From NCBI RefSeq assembly GCF_004353905.1, contig NZ_SMOD01000061.1:1-36120 (forward strand): a stretch of 36,120 nucleotides of DNA, in the 5' to 3' direction. Of this stretch, positions 16,702 to 25,111 are shown one piece after another. The notes beneath the pieces were generated by a model. The model did not search any database, was not told the origin of the DNA, and saw only the letters and a list, made by a program, of their open reading frames with translations. This stretch comes from Paraburkholderia guartelaensis. GTDB lineage: Bacteria > Pseudomonadota > Gammaproteobacteria > Burkholderiales > Burkholderiaceae. The position numbers and the translations under genes are program-made. The number at the start of each line of letters is the position of its first letter. The first letter of the stretch is position 1.

Positions 16702-18492
16702 ATGAAGCCGATCCGATACACCATCGTCCCGAAGAATCCCGCCGCGCATCTGTTCGAGGTGACGCTCACCGTGGAAGACCCCGCGCCGGACGGCCAATGC
16801 TTCATGTTGCCCGTGTGGATTCCGGGCAGTTACATGGTGCGCGAGTTTGCGCGCAACATCGTCACGCTGCGCGCCTTCAACGACGCGGGCCGCAAGGTGC
16901 GCGTGACGAAGACCGACAAGCATTCGTGGCAAGCCGCGCCCGTGAAGGGCGCGCTCACACTGCGCTACGAGATCTACGCGTGGGACATGTCGGTGCGCGC
17001 GGCACATCTCGACGACACGGTGGGCTTCTTCAACGGCACGAGCGTGTTTCTCGCGGCACTCGGCCATGAGGAGGCGCAGCACGCGGTCGATATCCAGCGT
17101 CCGGATGGGCACGCATACCGCCACTGGCGCGTGGGCACGGCGCTCACGGAAGCGCGCGGCACCAAGCGTTACGGTTTCGGCGAATACACGGCCACGAACT
17201 ACGATGAGCTGATCGATCATCCGGTCACGCTCGGCGAGTTCACGCTCGCGAGCTTCAAGGCGCACGGCGTGCCGCACGACATCGTGATCGCGGGCCGCGT
17301 GGTCGCGCTCGACACCGAGCGTCTTGCCGCCGACCTCAAGAAAATCTGCGAGGCGCAGATCGCGCTGTTCGAGCCGCGCACGAAGCGCGCGCCGATGGAG
17401 CGCTACGTGTTCATGACGCAAGCCGTGAGCGACGGTTACGGTGGCCTCGAGCATCGCGCATCGACGGCGCTCATCTGCAATCGCACCGACCTGCCGGTGA
17501 AGGGCAAGCCGGAGACGTCTGACGGCTATCGCACCTATCTCGGCCTGTGCAGCCACGAATACTTCCACACGTGGAACGTGAAGCGCATCAAGCCCGCGGC
17601 GTTCGTGCCGTACGACCTCACGCGCGAAGACTATACGTCGCTGCTGTGGCTGTTCGAGGGCTTCACGTCGTACTACGACGACCTGATGCTCGTGCGCAGC
17701 GGCCTCATTTCCGCAGACGAATACTTCGGCCTGCTCGGCAAGACGATCGCCGGCGTGCTGCGCGGGACGGGACGCCTGAAGCAGAGCGTCGCGGAAAGCT
17801 CGTTCGACGCGTGGGTGAAGTACTACCGCCAGGACGAGAACGCGTCGAATGCGATCGTGAGCTATTACACCAAGGGCTCGCTCGTGGCGCTGTCGTTCGA
17901 TCTCGCGATTCGCGCGCAGACGAACGGCCGCAAATCGCTCGACGACGTCATGCGCCTCTTGTGGCAGCGCTATGGGCGCGACTTCTATCGCGGCAAGCCG
18001 GTCGGCGTGGGCGAGGACGATGTCGAGGCGCTGATTACCGAGGCGACGGGCGTGGAACTGGGCGCGCTCTTTAGCGACGCCGTGCGGGGCACGCGCGACC
18101 TGCCGCTCGCGGCGCTGTTCGAGCCGTTCGGCGTGACGCTCGAAGGGGAGCCGGAGCGCGGCGCGAAGCCGTCGCTCGGCGCGCGGCTGCGCGGCGGCGC
18201 CGAAGCGACGCTTGCCGTGGTCTACGAAGGCGGCGCGGCCCAGAAGGCGGGGCTTTCGGCTGGCGACGCGATCGTTGCGCTCGACGGCCTGCGCGTGACG
18301 GGCTCGAATCTGGATACGCTGCTCTCGCGTTACCAGCCGGGCACGAAGGTCGACATCCACGCGTTCCGCCGCGACGAGCTTCGCGTGGCGCGTCTGACCC
18401 TCGACGCGCCCGAGGTCGCGCGCTACAAGCTCGCCGCCTCCGACAAGCGTGCGCCCGCGCGCTCATTGCGCGAGCGCTGGCTGGCGGCATAA
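16702..18492 (+). CDS. M61 glycyl-aminopeptidase-family protease with PDZ domain
   Basis: The 596-residue protein has an N-terminal beta-sandwich, a gluzincin catalytic domain and a C-terminal PDZ domain. The zinc motif HEYFH is at 285-289 (SHEYFHTWNVKRIKPAAF), with the third ligand expected in LFEGFTSYYDDL. The PDZ domain spans about residues 490-575 (AVVYEGGAAQKAGLSAGDAIVALDGLRV). This is the layout of peptidase family M61, whose studied member removes N-terminal Gly and Ala. No signal peptide is seen, so it is probably cytoplasmic. It stands alone between the dsbC terminator and its own terminator. Confidence 0.9.
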   Translation: MKPIRYTIVPKNPAAHLFEVTLTVEDPAPDGQCFMLPVWIPGSYMVREFARNIVTLRAFNDAGRKVRVTKTDKHSWQAAPVKGALTLRYEIYAWDMSVRAAHLDDTVGFFNGTSVFLAALGHEEAQHAVDIQRPDGHAYRHWRVGTALTEARGTKRYGFGEYTATNYDELIDHPVTLGEFTLASFKAHGVPHDIVIAGRVVALDTERLAADLKKICEAQIALFEPRTKRAPMERYVFMTQAVSDGYGGLEHRASTALICNRTDLPVKGKPETSDGYRTYLGLCSHEYFHTWNVKRIKPAAFVPYDLTREDYTSLLWLFEGFTSYYDDLMLVRSGLISADEYFGLLGKTIAGVLRGTGRLKQSVAESSFDAWVKYYRQDENASNAIVSYYTKGSLVALSFDLAIRAQTNGRKSLDDVMRLLWQRYGRDFYRGKPVGVGEDDVEALITEATGVELGALFSDAVRGTRDLPLAALFEPFGVTLEGEPERGAKPSLGARLRGGAEATLAVVYEGGAAQKAGLSAGDAIVALDGLRVTGSNLDTLLSRYQPGTKVDIHAFRRDELRVARLTLDAPEVARYKLAASDKRAPARSLRERWLAA

Positions 18493-18527
18493 GCCGCTGG
18501 GCGGGGCACGGCGGCACGGGGCACCAT

Positions 18528-18563
18528 AAGCGGCGTGGGGTAACGGATCCCACGCCGTTTTTT
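18528..18563 (+). terminator. Intrinsic terminator after the M61 protease gene
   Basis: CGGCGTGGG (18531-18539) pairs with CCCACGCCG (18549-18557) and is followed by six T residues. Confidence 0.88.
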
Positions 18564-18652
18564 CATGCCGGCGATTGTTCTATCGTTGCAACAATCCGTC
18601 ATCGGCGGACTACTTTTTCGGGGCGCAGTAAAAAAACACAATGCCTTCACTC

Positions 18653-18666
18653 GCGCAACGTTGCGC
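18653..18666. promoter_or_regulatory. azoR: Perfect 14-base palindrome upstream of azoR
   Basis: GCGCAACGTTGCGC is its own reverse complement and ends 23 bases before the azoR ATG, just upstream of the ribosome binding site. A smaller palindrome, GTTGCAAC, lies further upstream. It is a candidate operator. The rest of the roughly 200-base gap shows only the preceding terminator. Confidence 0.5.
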
Positions 18667-18689
18667 AACTGAGACCCGAAGGAGCCACC

Positions 18690-19286
18690 ATGACCACGAT
18701 CCTGCAAATCAATTCCGCCGCCCGCTCGCAAGGCGCCCAGTCGACGCTGCTCGTCAACGAATTGACGACCAAGCTGCAACAATCGAATCCGGGCGCGCAA
18801 GTCGTCACGCGTAACCTGCAATCCGATCCGCTGCCGCACCTCGACGACGCCGTGCTCGGCGCGTTCTTCACGCCGGCCGAGCAGCGCACGCCGGAGCAGC
18901 AGGCCATCGCCGCACGCAGCGAAGCGCTGATCGCGGAACTGCAGGCAGCGGACATCATCGTGATCGGTGCGCCGATGTACAACTTCGGCGTCTCGTCGCA
19001 GCTCAAGACGTACTTCGACTGGATCGCGCGTGCCGGCATCACGTTCCGCTACACCGCGAATGGTCCCGAAGGCCTCGTGAACGGCAAGAAGGTCCATGTC
19101 GTTTCGGCACGCGGCGGCAAGTATCAAGGCACGGCGCACGACAGCCAGACGCCGTACCTGAAGTCGTTCCTCGGCTTCCTCGGCATGACCGACGTGAACT
19201 TCATCTACGCCGAAGGCCTGAACATGGGCCCGGACGCGGCAAGCGCTGCGCTCGCAGGCGCACGTGAAGCGATCGCTGCAGCGTAA
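18690..19286 (+). CDS. azoR: FMN-dependent NADH:quinone reductase / azoreductase
   Basis: The 198-residue flavodoxin-fold protein matches AzoR: an N-terminal phosphate loop after ILQINSAARSQGAQS, the FMN-binding GAPMYNFGVSSQLKTYFDWIARAGITFRY block, and SARGGKYQG near residue 138. It works as an FMN homodimer that transfers two electrons from NADH to quinones and azo compounds. Quinone protection is the likely natural role. AAGGAG stands seven bases before the ATG. A perfect palindrome just upstream hints at control by a repressor, perhaps responding to thiols or quinones. The gene ends at a terminator shared with ung. Confidence 0.93.
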   Translation: MTTILQINSAARSQGAQSTLLVNELTTKLQQSNPGAQVVTRNLQSDPLPHLDDAVLGAFFTPAEQRTPEQQAIAARSEALIAELQAADIIVIGAPMYNFGVSSQLKTYFDWIARAGITFRYTANGPEGLVNGKKVHVVSARGGKYQGTAHDSQTPYLKSFLGFLGMTDVNFIYAEGLNMGPDAASAALAGAREAIAAA

Positions 19287-19323
19287 CGTTCGCGCTTGTT
19301 GTCTGTTTGACGGCTGTAAAAGC

Positions 19324-19357
19324 AAAAACGCCACGAGAGTGATTTCGTGGCGTTTTT
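19324..19357. terminator. Bidirectional terminator between azoR and ung
   Basis: AAAAACGCCACGA (19324-19336) pairs with TCGTGGCGTTTTT (19345-19357) around an eight-base loop. T-runs exist on both strands and the flanking genes converge here. Confidence 0.88.
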
Positions 19358-19398
19358 CATTGCGCGTCGCGTTGCGAGGCCCAAGCGGGTAACGCAGT

Positions 19399-20358
19399 TC
19401 AAGCGAGCACGAGTCCTTCCTCCGGCAAACGCCAGTCGATCGGCTGGCGGTCGTGCGCCTGCAGATACTCGTTGGCCTGCACGAAATGCCCGCAGCCGAG
19501 AAAGCCGCGATGCGCGGAAAGCGGCGACGGATGCGGCGCCTCGAGCACGCAATGCGCGCCCGTGAGCAGCGCGCGCTTGTTCTGCGCATGCGCGCCCCAC
19601 AGCATGAACACGAGGTTCTCGTGGCGCGCGGCGAGTTGCTGGATCAGCGTGTCGGTGCAGCGTTCCCAGCCGCGCTTCGCGTGGCTCGCGGCGCTCGCGC
19701 GCTCGACGGTCAGCACTGTGTTGAGCAGCAGCACGCCCTGGCGCGCCCAGGCGTCGAGACAGCCGTGCGCCGGCGCCTGAATACCGAGGCTCGCCGCGAT
19801 CTCCTTGAAGATGTTGCGCAGCGAAGGCGGCGGGCGCACCGAGGGCGGCACCGAGAAAGCCAGGCCATGCGCCTGCGGCGTGCCCCGATCGTCGCCGTGG
19901 TACGGGTCCTGGCCGAGGATCACGACCTTCACGTCGTCGGGCGAGGTGAGGCGCAGCGCGCGGAACACGTCGGCGGGATAGACGGTCTTGCCGGCGGCGC
20001 GCTCGTCGTCGACGAAGCGGCACAACGGCGCGTAGGCGTCGCTCGTGATGAACGGCGCGAGCAGCTCGCGCCATGCGGCGGGCAGCGCGTCGAACTGGTC
20101 TTCGAGACGCGTGGTGTCGATTGCGGCCTGCGGCATCGCGGGTTCGTTGGACATGGCGGGTGCGGACATAACGGCGTGCGTGCGCTCGGGCGCCGGGAAT
20201 TCGTCGGCGCCGAACAGCGAGAAGATCGTGATCTGGCGCGGGTCGATTTCGGGCAGCGGCGGCTCGTCGAGCGTGGCTTGCGCCGTGTCGGACAGGTCGT
20301 CGTCGAACAGCGACGCTTGCACCGGCATCGCGACGCGCGGGCGTTTCGTGGAGGTCAT
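19399..20358 (-). CDS. ung: Uracil-DNA glycosylase with N-terminal extension
   Basis: Family 1 Ung removes uracil from DNA as the first step of base excision repair. Catalytic motifs are complete: the water-activating loop GQDPYHG with Asp151, the uracil pocket LLLNTVLTV and the leucine loop HPSPLSAHRGFLGCGHF. With the ATG at 20358 the protein has 319 residues, about 90 more than E. coli Ung. The added N-terminus is Pro/Asp rich and looks disordered. It contains QASLF at 14-18 followed by acidic residues, and QITIFSLF at 42-49; both resemble beta-clamp-binding peptides. The exact start is uncertain because no clear ribosome binding site is present; Met11 is an alternative that keeps both motifs. 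It lies downstream of the CYTH gene on the same strand and may belong to the trp transcript. Confidence 0.92.
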   Translation of the reverse strand: MTSTKRPRVAMPVQASLFDDDLSDTAQATLDEPPLPEIDPRQITIFSLFGADEFPAPERTHAVMSAPAMSNEPAMPQAAIDTTRLEDQFDALPAAWRELLAPFITSDAYAPLCRFVDDERAAGKTVYPADVFRALRLTSPDDVKVVILGQDPYHGDDRGTPQAHGLAFSVPPSVRPPPSLRNIFKEIAASLGIQAPAHGCLDAWARQGVLLLNTVLTVERASAASHAKRGWERCTDTLIQQLAARHENLVFMLWGAHAQNKRALLTGAHCVLEAPHPSPLSAHRGFLGCGHFVQANEYLQAHDRQPIDWRLPEEGLVLA

Positions 20359-20527
20359 GGGCGGCAAGTGTCGCAGCAATTGCGCGGCGATTCAATCCGG
20401 CGCGAGCGCGGCAGGGCGGCCTTTTGCGGCATCGGCGCTGATGTTGCAACTAACAGCACCTTTTTCGCGCTTTTCTCGAGTGATAGAGCGCGTTTGCGCG
20501 GCGCTCCGAAGCCGCGCCGCGTCGTTC

Positions 20528-21154
20528 TCAGCCTTCGCGCAGCTTGTATCCGCGCTGGGCCTTGCTAATGTCGTCCGGCGCGAGGCCAGGCAGCGCCTGC
20601 GCGAGTTCCGCCGCGAGCGTGTGCAACGCCGCTTCGTCGCCCGACTTCAGTTCGAGTTCGATTTCGCAGATCGGCTTGTGCCGCGTTTCGCCGTTCACGT
20701 CCGCGGTGACTTCGCCCTGATCGACGGCCGCTTCCACTTGGGCGCCATCGACTTCGAGCGTCCACAGCGTGCGCTGGAAGTCGGTGCGAAAGAGTGGGAT
20801 CAGGTTCGCGGCGGCATCCGAGAGCGCCGTCGAAACACCGGCTTCATCGCACTCGTGCAGCAGCCTGTCGATTTCGAGCGCTTCGCCCGCCACCGGCATT
20901 TCCCACTCGTGCCGCGCGTGCAGCCCGTTTTGCGCCACGCCCACAGTCTTGAACGTCTGCAGCCAGCCCTCGGGCGCACGGCGCAGGCGCAGCGCGCTCT
21001 TTGCGCGCGCGAGCGCAAGCGCCGGTGTGTCGAAGTAGATGTTTTCGAGCCGGATGGCGCGACCCGGCTTGCCGGCGCGCGTCTCGAAGAGACGCAGCGC
21101 TGCGTCCACCTGGTCGCGCGGCAGCGCGAGCTTGATTTCGCGTTCGATACCCAT
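20528..21154 (-). CDS. Stand-alone CYTH-domain protein, probable inorganic triphosphatase
   Basis: The 208-residue protein starts with the CYTH signature ExExK as E4-R-E6-I-K8. Further basic and acidic strands line the tunnel of this fold (IRLENIYFDTPALALARAKSALRLRR, RHEWEMPV, CEIELELKSGDEAAL). Related single-domain or YgiF-type enzymes hydrolyse inorganic triphosphate with a divalent metal. Unlike YgiF (433 residues) there is no CHAD domain. Thiamine triphosphate or adenylate cyclase activity of other CYTH members cannot be excluded. It begins 12 bases after the trpC stop, so it is most likely translated from the trp message. This gives it an unusual position between trpC and ung. Confidence 0.85.
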   Translation of the reverse strand: MGIEREIKLALPRDQVDAALRLFETRAGKPGRAIRLENIYFDTPALALARAKSALRLRRAPEGWLQTFKTVGVAQNGLHARHEWEMPVAGEALEIDRLLHECDEAGVSTALSDAAANLIPLFRTDFQRTLWTLEVDGAQVEAAVDQGEVTADVNGETRHKPICEIELELKSGDEAALHTLAAELAQALPGLAPDDISKAQRGYKLREG

Positions 21155-21166
21155 GGCGCCGCGCGA

Positions 21167-21952
21167 TCAGAAGAACATGCGGGCGAGTTCCGCGCCTGGC
21201 TGCTCGGCGCGCATGAACGCCTCGCCCACGAGGAACGTGTGCACGGAAAGCGCGCGCATTTTCTCGACGTCCGCACGCGAGAGAATGCCCGACTCGGTCA
21301 CGACGATGCGGTCTTCAGGCACGTCGTCGAGCATGCTGATGGTCGTGTCCAGCGTCGTTTCGAACGTGCGCAGATTGCGATTGTTGATGCCGATGAGCGG
21401 CGTCTTCAGTGTGAGCGCGTGCGTGAGTTCTGCGCGGTCGTGCACTTCGACGAGCACCGCGAGACCGAGCGAATGCGCAAACGCTTCGAGGTCGCGCATT
21501 TCACCTGGCTGCAGGGCGGCGGCGATCAGCAGGATCGCGTCGGCGCCCATCGCGCGGGCTTCGACGATCTGATACGGATCGACGATGAAGTCCTTGCGCA
21601 GCACCGGCAGGTTGCACGCGGCGCGTGCGGCTTCGAGGTACGCGGCGCTGCCCTGGAAGAACTGCACGTCGGTCAGCACGGAGAGGCAGGCCGCGCCGCC
21701 TTCGGCGTACGAGCGCGCGATTTCGGCGGGCTGGAAGTTTTCGCGCAGCACGCCCTTCGACGGACTTGCCTTCTTCACTTCGGCGATCACAGCGGCCTGG
21801 CCGTTGTCGTGCTTCGCGCGCAGCGCGCCAACGAAATCGCGCAGGTCACGCGTGCTCGCCTGCAGACGCAATTCTTCGAGCGGGGCGCTCTGCTCGGCGG
21901 CGCGCACTTCTTCGCGCTTGACCGAGATGATCTTTTCGAGGATGTCACTCAT
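21167..21952 (-). CDS. trpC: Indole-3-glycerol phosphate synthase
   Basis: TrpC closes the indole ring, turning carboxyphenylamino-deoxyribulose phosphate into indole-glycerol phosphate. The protein has 261 residues, a single (beta/alpha)8 barrel not fused to TrpF. Family motifs visible are MSDILEKIISVKREEV at the N-terminus, EVKKASPSKGVLRENF with the substrate-binding Lys and Ser, VLRKDFIVDPYQIVEARAMGADAILLI with catalytic Lys, GINNRNLRTFE and VTESGI. The frame is open upstream into the trpD end, but the ATG at 21952 matches the conserved start. It follows trpD by 29 bases. Confidence 0.97.
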   Translation of the reverse strand: MSDILEKIISVKREEVRAAEQSAPLEELRLQASTRDLRDFVGALRAKHDNGQAAVIAEVKKASPSKGVLRENFQPAEIARSYAEGGAACLSVLTDVQFFQGSAAYLEAARAACNLPVLRKDFIVDPYQIVEARAMGADAILLIAAALQPGEMRDLEAFAHSLGLAVLVEVHDRAELTHALTLKTPLIGINNRNLRTFETTLDTTISMLDDVPEDRIVVTESGILSRADVEKMRALSVHTFLVGEAFMRAEQPGAELARMFF

Positions 21953-21981
21953 GATGTTCGGAGGCAAAAAACGGTGCTGGA

Positions 21982-23010
21982 TCAGCGTTTGAACTGTTGC
22001 GTGAAGCGTACCAGTTCGTCGACTTTGGCGCGCGCGCGGCCGCTGGCGAGCGTCTCGCGCGCAAGCGCGATGCCTTCTGCGATCGAGTCCACCACGTCCG
22101 CCGAATAGAGCGCAGTGCCCGCATTCAGCGCGACGATCTCGCGCGCAGTGCCCGCCTCGTTCGAAAGCGCGCCGAGCAGCATCGTCTTCGACTCGTCGGC
22201 ATTTTCGACCTTGAGCGAACGGTTCGAGACCATCTGCATACCGAAGTCTTCGGGATGGATCTCGTACTCGCGAATCTGGCCGTCCTTCAGCTCGCCGACG
22301 AGCGTGGCCGCACCGAGCGAGACTTCGTCCATGCCGTCCTTGCCGTAGACGACGCACACGTGTTTTGCGCCAAGACGCTCCATCACGCGCACCTGAATGC
22401 CGACGAGGTCCGGATGAAACACGCCCATCAATTGATTGGGCGCGCCGGCCGGATTCGTGAGCGGCCCGAGGATGTTGAAGATCGTGCGCACGCCCAGCTC
22501 GCGGCGCACGGCGGCGATGTTCTTCATCGCGGGGTGGTGGTTGGGCGCGAACATGAAGCCCATGCCCGTTTCGGCGATCGAGGCGGCCACCTGGTCCGGC
22601 TGCAAATCGATGTTCACGCCGAGCGCTTCGAGCACGTCCGCGCTGCCCGACTTGCTGGAGACGCCGCGGTTGCCGTGCTTGGCGACCTTCGCGCCGGCTG
22701 CCGCGACCACGAACATCGAGGCCGTGGAGATATTGAAGGTGTGCGAGCCGTCGCCGCCAGTGCCGACGATGTCGATGAAGTTCGAGTTGTCCTTCACCTC
22801 GACGTGATTCGCGAACTCGCGCATCACCGTCGCTGCGGCGGTGATCTCGCCGATGGTTTCCTTCTTCACGCGCAGGCCGGTGAGGATGGCCGCCGATTGC
22901 ACGGGCGAAAGCTCGCCGCGCATGATGAGGCGCATGAGGTGGAGCATCTCGTCGTGAAAAATCTCGCGATGCTCGATCGTGCGCTGGAGCGCTTCCTGCG
23001 GGGTAATCAT
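21982..23010 (-). CDS. trpD: Anthranilate phosphoribosyltransferase
   Basis: TrpD transfers phosphoribose from PRPP to anthranilate in the second step of tryptophan synthesis. The 342-residue protein shows the PRPP-binding GTGGDGSHTFNISTASMFV motif, then KHGNRGVSSKSGSADVLEALG, the anthranilate-binding FMFAPNHHPAMKNIAAVRRELGVRTIFNILGPLTNPA and the metal-binding DGMDEVSLGA. It is not fused to TrpG, unlike the E. coli protein. The start ATG at 23010 gives MITPQEALQ, and GGAGG lies just upstream (cctcc on the plus strand). It begins 17 bases after the trpG stop. Confidence 0.97.
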   Translation of the reverse strand: MITPQEALQRTIEHREIFHDEMLHLMRLIMRGELSPVQSAAILTGLRVKKETIGEITAAATVMREFANHVEVKDNSNFIDIVGTGGDGSHTFNISTASMFVVAAAGAKVAKHGNRGVSSKSGSADVLEALGVNIDLQPDQVAASIAETGMGFMFAPNHHPAMKNIAAVRRELGVRTIFNILGPLTNPAGAPNQLMGVFHPDLVGIQVRVMERLGAKHVCVVYGKDGMDEVSLGAATLVGELKDGQIREYEIHPEDFGMQMVSNRSLKVENADESKTMLLGALSNEAGTAREIVALNAGTALYSADVVDSIAEGIALARETLASGRARAKVDELVRFTQQFKR

Positions 23011-23027
23011 GATTGGTCGCCTCCGGG

Positions 23028-23603
23028 TCAAGCGCTCTTGGTTTGCTTCAGGAAGTTCTCGAAGAGGGCGTGGCCGTGCTCCGAGAGAATCGATTCCGGA
23101 TGAAACTGCACGCCTTCCACCGCAAGCTCGCGGTGGCGCACACCCATGATTTCGCCGTCCTCGGTCCAGGCCGACACTTCGAGGCAGTCGGGCAGCGACT
23201 CGCGCTCGATGGCGAGCGAGTGATAACGCGTGACGTTGAAGTGCTTCGGCAGGTCGGCGAACACGCCTTTGCAGTCGGTTTCGATCTGGCTCACCTTGCC
23301 GTGCATGATGGTCTTCGCGCGCACGACGCGTCCGCCGAACGCTTCGCCAATCGCCTGATGGCCGAGGCACACGCCGAGTATCGGCGTCTTGCCTGCGAAT
23401 TCGCGCAGCACGTCTAGCGTGATGCCCGCGTGCTGCGGGTTGCTCGGTCCGGGCGAGAGGCAAATGCGCGCGGGGTTGAGCTTCGCGATTTCGTCGATGG
23501 TGATTTCGTCGTTGCGGTACGTGTGAACGTCTTCGCCGAGCTCGCCGAAGTACTGGACGATGTTGTAGGTAAACGAATCGTAGTTGTCGATCATGAGCAA
23601 CAT
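23028..23603 (-). CDS. trpG: Anthranilate synthase, glutamine amidotransferase subunit
   Basis: TrpG releases ammonia from glutamine for TrpE. The 191-residue class I amidotransferase has MLLMIDNYDSFTYNIVQY at the start, the oxyanion region LSPGPSNPQHAG, nucleophile Cys79 in GVCLGHQAIGEAFGG and the His-Glu pair in VQFHPESIL. The ATG at 23603 follows GGAGA. Upstream open codons run into trpE in another frame and are not conserved. It may also serve the aminodeoxychorismate synthase, as single TrpG/PabA proteins do in some bacteria; the sequence cannot decide this. It starts 14 bases after the trpE stop. Confidence 0.97.
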   Translation of the reverse strand: MLLMIDNYDSFTYNIVQYFGELGEDVHTYRNDEITIDEIAKLNPARICLSPGPSNPQHAGITLDVLREFAGKTPILGVCLGHQAIGEAFGGRVVRAKTIMHGKVSQIETDCKGVFADLPKHFNVTRYHSLAIERESLPDCLEVSAWTEDGEIMGVRHRELAVEGVQFHPESILSEHGHALFENFLKQTKSA

Positions 23604-23617
23604 GGTCTTTTCTCCGC

Positions 23618-25111
23618 TCAGAAGTCGCTGTCGAGGCCGTCCTGCACCTGCTCGGCGGCGCGCAGCACGGCGCGCGCCTTGTTCTCGGTTTCCTGCCATT
23701 CGGACTCGGGCACCGAATCGGCAACCACGCCCGCGGCGGCCTGCACATACAGATTGCCGTTGTGGATGAGGCCGGTGCGGATCGCGATGGCCAGGTCCAT
23801 CTCGCCGTTGAACGAGAGATAGCCGACCGCGCCGCCGTAGAGCCCGCGCTTCACCGGCTCCAGTTCGTCGATCAGTTCCATCGCGCGAACCTTCGGCGCG
23901 CCCGAAAGCGTGCCGGCCGGGAACGTGGCGCGCAGGACGTCGAAATTGTTCATGCCGGGCTTGAGCTTGCCTTCCACCGAACTCACGATGTGCTGCACGT
24001 GCGAGTACTTCTCGATGATCATCTTGTCGGTGACGGCCACCGAACCGATCTCGGCGATGCGGCCCACGTCGTTGCGCGCGAGGTCGATCAGCATGACGTG
24101 CTCGGCGATTTCCTTCGGGTCGTTGAGCAGTTCGGTCGCGAGTTCGGCGTCGCGCTCGGGCGTGTTGCCGCGCGGACGCGTGCCCGCGAGCGGACGGATC
24201 GTCACGATGCGGTCCTCGCCGCGCTTTTCCTGGCGCACGAGAATTTCCGGCGACGCGCCCACCACGTGGAATTCGCCGAAGTTGTAGTAGTACATATACG
24301 GCGACGGGTTCAGCGAGCGCAGCGCGCGGTAGAGCGACAGCGGATTGTCGCGATACGGCTTCGTGAGGCGCTGGCCCACTTGCACCTGCATCAGCTCGCC
24401 CGCGGCGATGTATTCCTTCGCCTTGCGCACGGCGGCGAGGTAATCGTCCTTCTTGAACTCGCGGAACGTTTCGGTGCGCACGCTCGCCGAGGTCACCGGC
24501 GGCTGCACGGTCGAGCGCAGGCGCTGCTTCAGTTCGCGCAGGCGATGCTTGGCCTTCGTGTAGGCCTCGGGCGTTTGCGGATCGGCGTAGACGATGAGGT
24601 ACAGCTTGCCCGCGAGATTGTCGATGACCGCGACTTCTTCGGTCAGCAGCAGCTGGATGTCGGGCAGGCCGAGATCGTCGGCCGGGCAGGTGTCGGCGAG
24701 CTTTTTCTCGATGTAGCGCACCGCGTCGTAGCCGAAGTAGCCTGCGAGACCGCCGCAGAAGCGCGGCAGGCCCGGACGCTGAGCGACCTTGAAGCGCGCC
24801 TGGTACTTCGCGATGAATTCGAGCGGATCTTCGTTATGCGTCTCGATCACCTGGCCGTCGCGCACGACCTCCGAAATGCCGTTGCGCGTGCGGATCAGCG
24901 AGCGCGCCGGCAGGCCGATGAACGAGTAGCGTCCGAAACGCTCGCCGCCCACGACGGACTCCAGCAGGAAAGAATTGGCGCCGCCGCGCTCGGGCTGCGC
25001 GAGCTTGAGATACAGCGAGAGCGGCGTTTCGAGATCGGCGAGCGCTTCGGCGATCAGCGGGATGCGGTTGTAGCCCTCGTTGGCGAGGGACTGAAATTCG
25101 AGTTCGGTCAT
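23618..25111 (-). CDS. trpE: Anthranilate synthase component I
   Basis: TrpE converts chorismate to anthranilate with ammonia from TrpG. The 497-residue protein has the feedback site LLES in SFLLESVVGGERFGRYSFIG, which suggests inhibition by tryptophan. The chorismate-binding catalytic domain shows QVQVGQRL, PSPYMYYYNFGEFHVVGASPEILVR, IRPLAGTRPRGNTPERD, DLARNDVGRI and FPAGTLSGAPKVRAMELIDELE. The ATG at 25111 is preceded by AGGATCGGA. The frame is open further upstream, but that region lies between the attenuator and the gene and has no coding character. It is the first structural gene of trpEGDC. Confidence 0.97.
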   Translation of the reverse strand: MTELEFQSLANEGYNRIPLIAEALADLETPLSLYLKLAQPERGGANSFLLESVVGGERFGRYSFIGLPARSLIRTRNGISEVVRDGQVIETHNEDPLEFIAKYQARFKVAQRPGLPRFCGGLAGYFGYDAVRYIEKKLADTCPADDLGLPDIQLLLTEEVAVIDNLAGKLYLIVYADPQTPEAYTKAKHRLRELKQRLRSTVQPPVTSASVRTETFREFKKDDYLAAVRKAKEYIAAGELMQVQVGQRLTKPYRDNPLSLYRALRSLNPSPYMYYYNFGEFHVVGASPEILVRQEKRGEDRIVTIRPLAGTRPRGNTPERDAELATELLNDPKEIAEHVMLIDLARNDVGRIAEIGSVAVTDKMIIEKYSHVQHIVSSVEGKLKPGMNNFDVLRATFPAGTLSGAPKVRAMELIDELEPVKRGLYGGAVGYLSFNGEMDLAIAIRTGLIHNGNLYVQAAAGVVADSVPESEWQETENKARAVLRAAEQVQDGLDSDF

